DNA of 56,680 nt from CALXQW01 sp031553045. GTDB lineage: Bacteria > Verrucomicrobiota > Verrucomicrobiia > Opitutales > Intestinicryptomonadaceae. Below the pieces are notes generated by a model that was not told the DNA's origin, ran no database searches, and saw nothing but the letters and a program-made list of their open reading frames with translations. The position numbers were made by a program, and so were the translations under genes. This document shows positions 33,627 to 42,700 of the stretch, piece by piece. Position 1 is the stretch's first letter. Each line of letters opens with the position of its first letter. The stretch lies in NCBI GenBank assembly GCA_031553045.1, contig JAVBLZ010000008.1, forward strand, positions 1 through 56,680. Reading direction: 5' to 3'.

Positions 33627-34532
33627 ATGGTTAATCGAATTTGTAAACTAAAAATCTTGATTATATTCTATTTATTATGTGCAAACATATTATTTTCTAC
33701 TGATTATTGGTGGTATGCGAGGTATGCGGATAAGAATTTTAATACTGCAGCCAATTGGTCGCCAGCGGTGGCACCGGCGGGAGAGCATCCCTCTACCACG
33801 CTTGCGGAATATATGGTCCAGGCATTTCAAGTCTACGGTGCGGCGGAAATAAATTCGGATTTAAATATGTCTTATGCCACTATCAATGCTGGAGGCGGTG
33901 GCAACGGAGTTGTAAACATACGTTCTGGCAATATTGTTGCGAATCGTATTCAGGCAGGGATGCGCAATGTCTCTGGGATAGTTAATATTTATGGCGGGAC
34001 CATGAATTTAATCGGCATACCGACACGCATTGATGTAACGGGTGCTTTGCGTGCATATTATGGTGGAGTGATAAATTTTTATGGTGGCACAGTTGAGATG
34101 GATTATGCGCTTTGGATTAGTTCAAACTGTACGCTTAACATTTACAATGCGGGTGCACATGAAAAAGCTCCTAACGCCTTGAAAGCGCCAATTTTTGCGA
34201 AATGTATGGTGAATTTTCAGGCGCTCAAAGTTGAAAATGGCGCACTGAATGTAAAGCTTGCACAGGGAATAACTCTACGGGTTGATGAGATGATTTATCT
34301 CATAGAATACAATGGTGAAGAGATTCTGAAGGGCTTTAAAAATATCGCCAATGGACAGACCATAAATATTGACGGATTTAATTTTCGTTTGGAGATGGGG
34401 CGTGTGATTGGCGAGGGGCGTAGAGCTGTTGTTTTGGTTGCGCTACAGGCGGTAGATACCCGACTAAAGAAAGGAAGCGTCATCATGATTTCTAAAAATG
34501 AAAGAACCCCTGTGTATGAAAAAAATTCTTAG
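33627..34532 (+). CDS. Secreted beta-repeat protein, island module A
   Basis: 301 residues from ATG 33627 (GTG 33618 is possible). A signal peptide (KILIIFYLLCANILFS) is followed by YWWYARYADKNFNTAANWSPA, the autotransporter-associated start N-T-A-A-N-W-S. Regular strands come next: INAGGGGNGVVNIRSGNI, VNIYGGTMNLIG, and YGGVINFYGGTVEMD. This is a small beta-helix surface protein without barrel or anchor. An intact relative of the broken gene at 48334; the two share the ends TLNIYNAG/TLNMFNVG and VDTRL-KG-VIMISK. First gene of the module A run; its end overlaps the next gene by 17 bases. Role unknown. Confidence 0.75.
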   Translation: MVNRICKLKILIIFYLLCANILFSTDYWWYARYADKNFNTAANWSPAVAPAGEHPSTTLAEYMVQAFQVYGAAEINSDLNMSYATINAGGGGNGVVNIRSGNIVANRIQAGMRNVSGIVNIYGGTMNLIGIPTRIDVTGALRAYYGGVINFYGGTVEMDYALWISSNCTLNIYNAGAHEKAPNALKAPIFAKCMVNFQALKVENGALNVKLAQGITLRVDEMIYLIEYNGEEILKGFKNIANGQTINIDGFNFRLEMGRVIGEGRRAVVLVALQAVDTRLKKGSVIMISKNERTPVYEKNS

Positions 34533-35352
34533 TTTTTTAACACCAATTGCTCTTTTGGTTTCATCGATTTCCGCTAACGATGATGATTTGGCCAATCCTA
34601 TACAGATGTTTGAAATCCATGCCGCTTCACATTACATTCTTTTTGGGGATATTCATCTTGATGGCGCCGTAAGGGATGTAAGCGCTGGCGAAGTTGTAAT
34701 CAAGCTCGACACTTCAAAGAATTTTTTGGAGTTGGCGAGATTATCTGTTATTGACGGCGCTTCAGCACTTTCGGTTGTTGAATATTTTACACCGCATACA
34801 GACGTTAAAGGAAGTTTGGCCATATTTTATGGTGAAGAAAAAATCTCATCCTTTGATTTAGTCATTTTGGGAGACGACGGAAGCGCTGTTAAAATATCGG
34901 GTAAAAACGGTGTTTCAAAACCGATAATATCTCAGAACTCCATTGGAGGAAAGACGGGCGTGTCGTCTTCTGAAGATAATTCCGACGGGAAGATAAGTTC
35001 ACGTGAAGTTCCAAAACTATCTACAAAAAATTTGGAAGAATCTGTCGAGGTAAACCTGAGGCGTACATCAAAGACAATATATATTTCCGGAGATTATGGC
35101 GACGACAGATTCTCTGGCAGGCAACGCGCAATTTCCGTTTCTGAAGGGCCAAAGAAAACGTTAGATGCCGCACTTTCGGAAAAAGAAATTGAAACTATAG
35201 TAATAGACGAGAGTTCCAGCCCTTACATGGTAATCAAAAATTTCAAATCAAATGGAGGAAAGATCACGATTATTCCATCCGGCAGGGTTCAACTTATAGT
35301 TCCAAAAAGAGAAGAAAAAGAAATTTTAAAGGAGATAAATAATGAAAACTAG
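34516..35352 (+). CDS. Secreted protein of unknown function, island module A
   Basis: 278 residues from ATG 34516, six codons inside the longest frame, so as to give a proper signal peptide (MKKILSFLTPIALLVSSISA). The first half is beta-rich, the middle is a Ser/Lys-rich linker (about residues 140-185). The C-terminal third has ISGDYGDDRFSGRQR, then GPKKTLDAAL and ITIIPSGRVQLIV, which recalls the G-D-D-x-x-S-G-...-G-P-K-K-T-L start of DUF1565-type beta-helix domains. No enzymatic motif. It overlaps both neighbours (17 and 11 bases), so it is translated as part of the module. No copy occurs in module B within the window. Confidence 0.6.
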   Translation: MKKILSFLTPIALLVSSISANDDDLANPIQMFEIHAASHYILFGDIHLDGAVRDVSAGEVVIKLDTSKNFLELARLSVIDGASALSVVEYFTPHTDVKGSLAIFYGEEKISSFDLVILGDDGSAVKISGKNGVSKPIISQNSIGGKTGVSSSEDNSDGKISSREVPKLSTKNLEESVEVNLRRTSKTIYISGDYGDDRFSGRQRAISVSEGPKKTLDAALSEKEIETIVIDESSSPYMVIKNFKSNGGKITIIPSGRVQLIVPKREEKEILKEINNEN

Positions 35353-36274
35353 GTCTTTAATTTTTTGCGCAATGGGTACGATGGTTTCGAGTTTATATGC
35401 CGTTGATTTGGTTATAAATGATTCGGGCCTTGAAATTCATGGCAATGTACTGGTCAAAGACTATGTCGGTACTACCGTTACCGAGGGTAATTTGTATGTT
35501 GGGGGTGTGGCAAATCTGAATATTGCGACTATCTCAGGGGATTTGAATTTAGTCATGCCGACAGATTCAACACTCTTGCCTTACATAAATTTGGGTGACA
35601 ATATAATTCCTGAAACTTCTGCAATTGCCGAATTTAAGCGTTTTGCGGGGATAGTTTTGGGCAGGCAAAATAACGTCTATAGCCTCGGCGAACAGGGCTA
35701 CGGCCTCGTTGTCGGCGAAAATAATTCGGTAAAAGATGGCGACAATATTGTGTTGGGCAAAAACAATAATATTGCGGAATCGACAAATTATTCATTTGTC
35801 GTGGGGGTTAACAATGTTACGGAGGCCAATGGCGGTTTTGTGGTTGGCAGCAATAATATAGCCAAAGGCGGCGCTACAATAGGCGAATACAATCAGGCCG
35901 GCGAAGGGGGCGTCGCATTGGGGCGTTTCGCCATTTCTGGAGTTGAAGGTTTTTCCCCTTGCACATTTGCCGCAGGGGTTGGCGTAATTGCCAATACTGC
36001 CGCCCAGGTAACTTTTGGAATGTGGAATGACGTTTCGATAAATTCAGCTTTGCCGAACAATGCGCCCGAAGTCATTCTCACTGAAGTCGGATATTGGAAA
36101 CCGAATGACCCGCTTTTCGTAGTGGGAAACGGTTTGGGACAGACGAATCGCTCAAATGCATTGGTGGTTTTTAAAAGCGGCGATACAAAAATCAGCGGGA
36201 AACTTAAAGTTACAAAGCGTTGCGGAGATGTATTCATGGGAGATTACGGACGCACTGAAGACAGGGGCAACTAA
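35342..36274 (+). CDS. Secreted YadA-head-like left-handed beta-roll protein (first copy)
   Basis: 310 residues. Signal peptide MKTRSLIFCAMGTMVSSLYA. Residues ~95-215 contain repeats of about 14-16 residues (LVVGENNSVKDGDNIVLGKN, SFVVGVNNVTEANGGFVVG, GGVALGRFAISG), the pattern of YadA/trimeric-adhesin heads. It ends with PLFVVGNGLGQTNRSNALVV, then KSGDTKISG, a phrase typical of phage tail-fibre tips, then VTKRCGDVFMGDYGRTEDRG. No membrane anchor, coiled-coil stalk or barrel is present, unlike real adhesins. A strong AAGGAG lies before ATG 35342. Likely forms trimeric fibres or caps. Paralog of the next gene. Confidence 0.75.
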   Translation: MKTRSLIFCAMGTMVSSLYAVDLVINDSGLEIHGNVLVKDYVGTTVTEGNLYVGGVANLNIATISGDLNLVMPTDSTLLPYINLGDNIIPETSAIAEFKRFAGIVLGRQNNVYSLGEQGYGLVVGENNSVKDGDNIVLGKNNNIAESTNYSFVVGVNNVTEANGGFVVGSNNIAKGGATIGEYNQAGEGGVALGRFAISGVEGFSPCTFAAGVGVIANTAAQVTFGMWNDVSINSALPNNAPEVILTEVGYWKPNDPLFVVGNGLGQTNRSNALVVFKSGDTKISGKLKVTKRCGDVFMGDYGRTEDRGN

Positions 36275-36277
36275 CAT

Positions 36278-37180
36278 ATGAAAATTATATACCCGTTGTT
36301 TTTCGCATTATCTTACTTTTCTATTTTTGCCCAAAATGTTTATGAGCTTGAAGTTTTCGGCGATCTTTTTATCAGAGATGATGCGAGTACGCAAGACATG
36401 AAAGAGGGCGATTTTTCAATAGAAAACCTCAGCTCGTTGAATCATGTTAACATATTCGAAAGCTTATCTCTAACGCAATTGCCGGGTATTCTTAGGTTGC
36501 CTTCAATAATTGCGGGGCGCGGAAATGTCTATCGTAACTATTATGACGACAATTCTACATCGGAGGGAATCATGCTGGGGTTGGATAATCGTTTTTACAA
36601 CCCTTATGAACAACGTAAGTATTCAGTAATCATTGGAGAGAAGAGTCTTAACGGAACTGCGGGAAATTATCCATTTCTGTCGGTCGGCAAAAAAAACGAG
36701 ATACATGAGTTTGCATCGTTTGGCGTTATGGTGGGCAAGCTGAATAAGGCGTATGACGGTTGCGGCATGTCGCTTGTTTTTGGGGAGTCGAATATGGGCG
36801 GAGTTGTCATTGGAAAAAATAATGTGGCGTATGGATTCGCATTCATGTTTGGGGATAAATCTTCAATATCATGGGGGTACAACGATTCTTATCCTCGCTT
36901 TACAATGGGTTCTAACCTGATATCGCTTCAGACCTACGCTTTGGAAATGGTGTTGGGGATGTGGAATATTCCCATTCCAAATGTTGAGTGGTATGAAGAT
37001 GGTTATTCCGAAAAGGCCCCTCTTTTTGCGATAGGCAACGGTACGAGCGCCTTATCAAAATCTAATGCCATGGTTGTGATGAGAAATGGAAATACAACGA
37101 TATACGGTTCTCTGGCTGTCGCCAAACGTGGTGGGGATTTATCAATGGGTAATTATGGGCGCGAGGAGGACAGGAATTAA
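36278..37180 (+). CDS. Secreted YadA-head-like left-handed beta-roll protein (second copy)
   Basis: 300 residues with an N-terminal signal peptide (MKIIYPLFFALSYFSIFA). Head-like repeats (YSVIIGEKSL, FGVMVGKLN, LVFGESNMGGVVIGKNNV) and the same end motif PLFAIGNGTSALSKSNAMVV and GDLSMGNYGREEDRN as its neighbour, from which it arose by duplication. The N-terminal QNVYELEVFGDLFIRDDAS corresponds to the truncated gene at 48067. Spacing: 3 bases after the first copy and 1 base before the next gene, a tight operon. Two distinct heads could make a hetero-oligomeric fibre; that is inference. Confidence 0.75.
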   Translation: MKIIYPLFFALSYFSIFAQNVYELEVFGDLFIRDDASTQDMKEGDFSIENLSSLNHVNIFESLSLTQLPGILRLPSIIAGRGNVYRNYYDDNSTSEGIMLGLDNRFYNPYEQRKYSVIIGEKSLNGTAGNYPFLSVGKKNEIHEFASFGVMVGKLNKAYDGCGMSLVFGESNMGGVVIGKNNVAYGFAFMFGDKSSISWGYNDSYPRFTMGSNLISLQTYALEMVLGMWNIPIPNVEWYEDGYSEKAPLFAIGNGTSALSKSNAMVVMRNGNTTIYGSLAVAKRGGDLSMGNYGREEDRN

Positions 37181-37181
37181 A

Positions 37182-39725
37182 ATGAAAATTTTCAAAAGTA
37201 TGTCCCATAAAAAAATTTCTGCCATATTAGCTTTCATAACACTACTTGCGCACCTAACATTTGCCGGAGAACCTGTCTGGTGGAAGGAGCGCGGAGTTGT
37301 TTCCAATAAAAGTAATCAGGCAAGTTCAAAGACCATTGAGGAAAATTATCAACTTGCAAATGTGGGACAACTTAAACACTTTGCCGCAAAAGCCGCCGAG
37401 GAGCTAAATGAAAAGCTTAATTTTGCGGGGGGCGCCGGCGACGAGATAAATGCGCTTGTTGCAAGTTTTACAAAATTCAATTCTCAAAACCCCGAAGCAA
37501 ACTATGAAATTGCGAACTTGGGTCAGCTTAAAAATATTGCAGAAGTCTTTTATAGAAGGCTTCGCAAATTGAGAAGCGGAATGGTCATATTCCCGAACCA
37601 TATGACTTTTAAAAGCGGCGGAACATACTATTATAACCACATATATCCCTGGAACGCAATGTCGGCAAGTCCTACCGAAGAAGAATATGCGGCCAATTAC
37701 GCTCCTCTCAACTTGGGGCAATTGAAATTTATTTTCGGTTGGTCTGTGGCCGGAGATTCCGACAGTGACGGAGTTCCGGATGCTTGGGTGATATATTACC
37801 ATGGGTATAACTATCCTTGGTATTATGATCTTGATTATGACGGTCTAAATAATCTGGAAGAATATTTTTTGGGAACAAATCCGGCCAACTGGGATAGTGA
37901 TGGCGATGGAATATATGACGGGCAGGAGGTTTTATGGGGAACTGATGTGTTAAACCCGTCTTCGCATCCATCTTCATTTGCCTCTCTTCCATATTTTGAA
38001 GATTTCGAATCGCATCAGTTAGGCGCATTTGCGGCTCCTGCTTATGCGATAAAAAAAGGGAGTGTGGAGCTTGGTGTCCTCCAAAATGAAAAAGGCAGAT
38101 CAAGCAAATTTCTCAATGTGGATTTTAGCCAGACATACAAGCTTTCTTCATACAGCATGCATTTTCAGGCAAATAATCAAAATATAGCCTGGGTGGATTT
38201 TTGGATGGATATAGAGAATATGGAGGGCGACTGGGAAATTCCCGAAGAGGAATTAAAGTCTGTAAATTTCTATTTTAAGGATGAAAAACTCTACTACTAC
38301 ACCTCCAGAACATGGCGAAGTGTAGATGTAAAAGGACTTTCAGGCTGGCACAGAATTACCGTAAAAAAGAATTTTACATACGAATCTGGATTTGGCTCTA
38401 CCGCATGGAGCATGTGGATAGACGGCAAAAGAATTGTGAATAGTGCGGGTATGAATTATAGCAGATACACCAAGGGTTTTAGAGAATTCAAGATTCTCGG
38501 AAGCGGAGGGGATTTCAATGTGGATAATCTATCTGCATCAAATGCTGCGCCGACAGACTATGGAACTTTCGATGACGACAACGATGGCCTTACAAATGCC
38601 CAAGAGGCTCAATACGGCACGAACCCTCAATCTTCCGATACCGACTACGATGGAATAAACGACAAGCGTGAATTGGAACTTGGACGCAATCCAAAAGTTA
38701 AGGATAAATTAAATGATTATTCTCCAAACGAACTAAAAGACGGCTTCAACTATTTGTGGAGCTGCGACTTTTCGCAGGCAAAGGGATATGTTGAAGCTTC
38801 ACTTCTGGGGCAACAGTTTTGGTATGCGGAAAATGCTCATATCACAAATCTAGAAAGCGTTGAGCTTTTACTCTCTGAGGGAAAAAATTACGCTATTGTT
38901 CAACGCGATGCTTTTGGCGAAAATGCAAATAAGCTTTGGGTTGGTTTTGACGCAATACTCGCACCAAATGATTTGCCCGATGCGGGTGATTTGGATACGC
39001 AAAGTCAGGCTGTAATTATTGCGCCCGACGCTTACGGAGATGTATATTGTTATAACCCTGCAACAGCTTCGTGGCAAAACATAACTCCTGAAAACTTCGA
39101 TAAACAAGCTTGGCACAGGTATGAAATGTATCTCGACTATACAACGGGCGTTGCAAAAGTCTATATAGACGCCCCCGAAACTTCGGAAGAAGAAGGCGCA
39201 GAAGCACCGTCAATAAGCACGGTAACACCTGCAGCAACGGTTTCTTTCGACAATACCCAAGGCGCAAAGAAATTTAAGAAATTTGTAGCCCGCAATGTAA
39301 GAGACAATACCTCAAGCGCCCACATAAGCTCGGCGGATAACCACACGCACCTAGATAACATATACGTTTCGACCAAGCGTAAAGCTGCCGCATTGCCCTC
39401 TCTGCCGGAAAATCTGACTGAAATAACTAATCCAGAACCCGAATTCATAGACGAAAACTCAAACCAAATCGACGACCGCTGGGAAATTGAGCATTTTGGT
39501 AGGGTTTTGTCTGGAGATGATATTTTGAATCCTGATGTCGATGAAGACGGTATAACAGACCTTGATGAATTCCTGCTAGGCGTTCCGTCCAACCACTCCA
39601 CCCTAAAAACGGAAGATATAAAATACGACAATAACTCGATGATTATTGAAGTATCAACATCCTCCCTCTTACGGGATTCCGAGGGCAATGTGGAAACTTT
39701 TATAAATACACGGAATGAAGAGTAA
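37182..39725 (+). CDS. Secreted NxGQLK-repeat protein with TSP3-like calcium motifs, module A
   Basis: 847 residues from ATG 37182, preceded by GAGGAGGA (the longest frame begins 32 codons earlier, inside the previous gene). A signal peptide precedes VWWKERGVV. Three NxGQLK motifs (LANVGQLKHFA, IANLGQLKNIA, LNLGQLKFIF) make the first ~190 residues. Asp-rich TSP3-like calcium loops follow (DSDSDGVPD, then DSDGDGIYDGQEVLWG), then a lectin-like domain (YFEDFESHQLGAF), further loops FDDDNDGLTNAQEAQYG, a second beta domain and a third loop near the C-terminus. Surface adhesion or scaffold is likely. 826-residue relative at 49249 in module B. Confidence 0.75.
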   Translation: MKIFKSMSHKKISAILAFITLLAHLTFAGEPVWWKERGVVSNKSNQASSKTIEENYQLANVGQLKHFAAKAAEELNEKLNFAGGAGDEINALVASFTKFNSQNPEANYEIANLGQLKNIAEVFYRRLRKLRSGMVIFPNHMTFKSGGTYYYNHIYPWNAMSASPTEEEYAANYAPLNLGQLKFIFGWSVAGDSDSDGVPDAWVIYYHGYNYPWYYDLDYDGLNNLEEYFLGTNPANWDSDGDGIYDGQEVLWGTDVLNPSSHPSSFASLPYFEDFESHQLGAFAAPAYAIKKGSVELGVLQNEKGRSSKFLNVDFSQTYKLSSYSMHFQANNQNIAWVDFWMDIENMEGDWEIPEEELKSVNFYFKDEKLYYYTSRTWRSVDVKGLSGWHRITVKKNFTYESGFGSTAWSMWIDGKRIVNSAGMNYSRYTKGFREFKILGSGGDFNVDNLSASNAAPTDYGTFDDDNDGLTNAQEAQYGTNPQSSDTDYDGINDKRELELGRNPKVKDKLNDYSPNELKDGFNYLWSCDFSQAKGYVEASLLGQQFWYAENAHITNLESVELLLSEGKNYAIVQRDAFGENANKLWVGFDAILAPNDLPDAGDLDTQSQAVIIAPDAYGDVYCYNPATASWQNITPENFDKQAWHRYEMYLDYTTGVAKVYIDAPETSEEEGAEAPSISTVTPAATVSFDNTQGAKKFKKFVARNVRDNTSSAHISSADNHTHLDNIYVSTKRKAAALPSLPENLTEITNPEPEFIDENSNQIDDRWEIEHFGRVLSGDDILNPDVDEDGITDLDEFLLGVPSNHSTLKTEDIKYDNNSMIIEVSTSSLLRDSEGNVETFINTRNEE

Positions 39726-39754
39726 TTAGACCGCCCACTTATATCTTTCTAATA

Positions 39755-42700
39755 ATGAAACTTTTTATGAAATTAAAAAACATTTTTTCTATCTTATTGG
39801 GTTCAATTCATGTTTTGGCATATTCTTCACCACAGATTGATGGTTGGGAAAATGTGTCGTCCTTGACTAATGGTGTGCAGATGGATACAAATCCTATGGA
39901 GATTACTCAGGGCGTATTAACAGGAAAGGAAACTGTCTCCATCGGGGAAGATAGCCCCATGACGATGATGGCGCTTGCCGCCGCCCAGTACCACGAAGAC
40001 ATAGTAAATCTTGCCCAAAGTCTCGGAAACGATCCCGATAAAATAATAGAGTATGTGCGTAATAATATCAAAAATGAAATGTATTACGGGATTAAAAAAG
40101 GCGCACTTTTAACCCTGTATGAGCGAAGCGGCAACGATTACGACAAATGCGTTCTTGCTCGCGAGCTGCTCAAGGCTGCCGACGCCGACGGCGACTACTA
40201 TTTTGGGAAAATAGTGGATGTAGTCTTTCTTGATAACAATCATGGTTACGGTTCCCTCATTATGTCCATGAAAGATCTGATGGGCGTAGATGCAGATTTC
40301 ACCCTGGCGGCCAACAAGAGCAAGGTATTGGAATATCTTCTGGCCAGAAACATTCCATACAGAGAAGTGAGTGTGAGCGGGAAACCAGCTGTTGCACTGG
40401 TCAGATATAAGATTGTAAAGCAAGAAACAGATACTGTAAGCATCATAGAATTGGCCGGTAAAAAACGCAGCATAGGCGATGTTATGAATGTGGCCTCTGA
40501 GGCGGGAATGACGTCTGCCGATATATTGAGTGCGGCGGGGGGCACGTTGAATATAACCAACCGCAGCGTTAAATCTTTGAATGAACCCAATCTCAATGCG
40601 AGGCTGAAACAGTATGCGGCAAAAATATCAAAACAACTGAGCGACAATGTTTCAATCCCTGTTGAAAGCATCGTCGGCGAAGTTAAAACAAACGAGCCTC
40701 ATATAGGTTTAAATATTTTTAATAGCGGCATTGCCTTGAGTTTGGAAAAGTTTTACGGCAAAACCAAGTCTCAATTGATTGCGGGGTACAAGCCAGCCAC
40801 AGACAGGGCAATGGAAGACAAAAATAGTGGGGAAATGTTGCTCATCTATTACAAAGACCCTGTTTTTGACGAGGAACACGCAAAACTTAAAATTTATCAG
40901 GGATCTTCAACCACTGTTTCCGCAAGCAAACGAATTGCCGATTTGAATGCGCAGCGTTTGTGGGTGGATTTCAGTGGCAATGTGGCCCGACTTAAAATAG
41001 GAGATTCCATATGGTATCAAAATACCGCTCTTAGCGCCGCAACATGGGATTTGAAGTTTGAGATGTGCCATGCTTACGACAAACATTTTTCAGCTTTGAG
41101 CTATCCCGCAATTATCGCTTCAAATGTGCGTTCCAAAGAGGAACATTTTAAAAAGAACAACGGGCATATTTATAGCATTATATATGTTTTCGGTGCGGCC
41201 GACACCCTGCTCGCCAAAAGACAGGCTCTGTACGCAGATAAAATTTTGTCCGCCAAGGCGGACGCAAACAACTTTAATGCCGATGGAAGTTTTAAAATTA
41301 CGGACAACAATCTCAATCAGGCGCAGCGCGACATCTTGGCGGAAGGTTTGAATGTAATGGGCCTTACCTGGATGGCACAGACGCATCAGGCTGCGCAATT
41401 TATCGCAAATACATTTAACACTTATTATGAATCTCAGCACCGCATAGGCAAGGTTGCCCAGGAAGGTGGGTTTTATATAGACGTGGGCCTTCAACTGAGC
41501 GGAAATGTTTCAAAGACCTTCAACAATCCGGATGAGTCCGCCTGCTTTAATTTGACGGGCTTTTTCGCCAGCGCCATGGAGCATGCGGTGATACAGCAAC
41601 TGCAGGATGGCGCTGATTCAGTATCCACTGTGAACGCCTTGTATTATGGCGGCAAAAAGGGCAATGAACTGGTGCTGTTGACCAATAAGACCCAAGTAAC
41701 TTCCACCTTTCTTCCTGGATATTCGACTGCGGAACTGGAGGCGTTCAAAGCTGTCTTTGACAAAGATGGCTCCAGTGTGATTTTGGCTTCCAAAAACCGT
41801 TCTTGCGTGCCGGAGGCGTGGGACTGGGACGGATATGGTTATGTTGTAATTTCACCGACGAGAGTGGGCATGATGATTTCGGGAAACGCCAATGGAGGAT
41901 ATTCCGCCATCAACAATTATCTAAATCCCGTATCAACCTTTAACCAATTTTCTTCTGCCGCAAATTACAGTCATATTGATTCATTATTTTCCGGACCCAC
42001 AATTCCTTCTATATTCTCGTCAACCACAATTCCTTCGCTTTCATCTTGGGATCCCGTGGACTTGCACAGAGGAACTTTTCTTTTGGAGAAAGAAGACATA
42101 ACTCAGGGTGATAATTTGCAGTTTGTAAGGCTGTATAATTCGGGGCTGAATGAGGAAAAGTCTCCTGGTTTGGGCAACGGGTGGACGCACAACTATGAAA
42201 TTAGCGCTACCGAGCGCACCGCTTGGTCGGAAGTTTTGGGGCGTGGTACGGCCGAACAGACGGCGAGCATGGCGGTTGCCATACACGCCGCAAAAACAAT
42301 TTTTGCGCTTGTGCCAGCAAATGACGCAGAGAAGGCCAGAAATTGGGCGCTGACGGCATTGATAACAAAATGGGGCGTAGACGGAATGCTCAATAATTGT
42401 GTGTCTGTAAAAATCGGGAAAGAATCCATGCAGTTTGTAAAGCAGTATAGGAATCTTGGTACCGTTCAGACCCCGAATATTGTGGAATACTTTGCTCCAC
42501 CGGCAGGCACAAACCTCATTTTGGAAAAAAATACGCAGGGCCAATACGCCCTCAGCGAGCCTTATGCCGACAAATTTGTCTTTAATGCCGATAATAAAAT
42601 CGCCTCAATAGAAAGCCCATTTGGAAGGATCACATCTTTTACGTACAACGCCGGCCGACTTGTAAAAATTACAGATCCGTACGGTAGGTTCCTTGAAATA

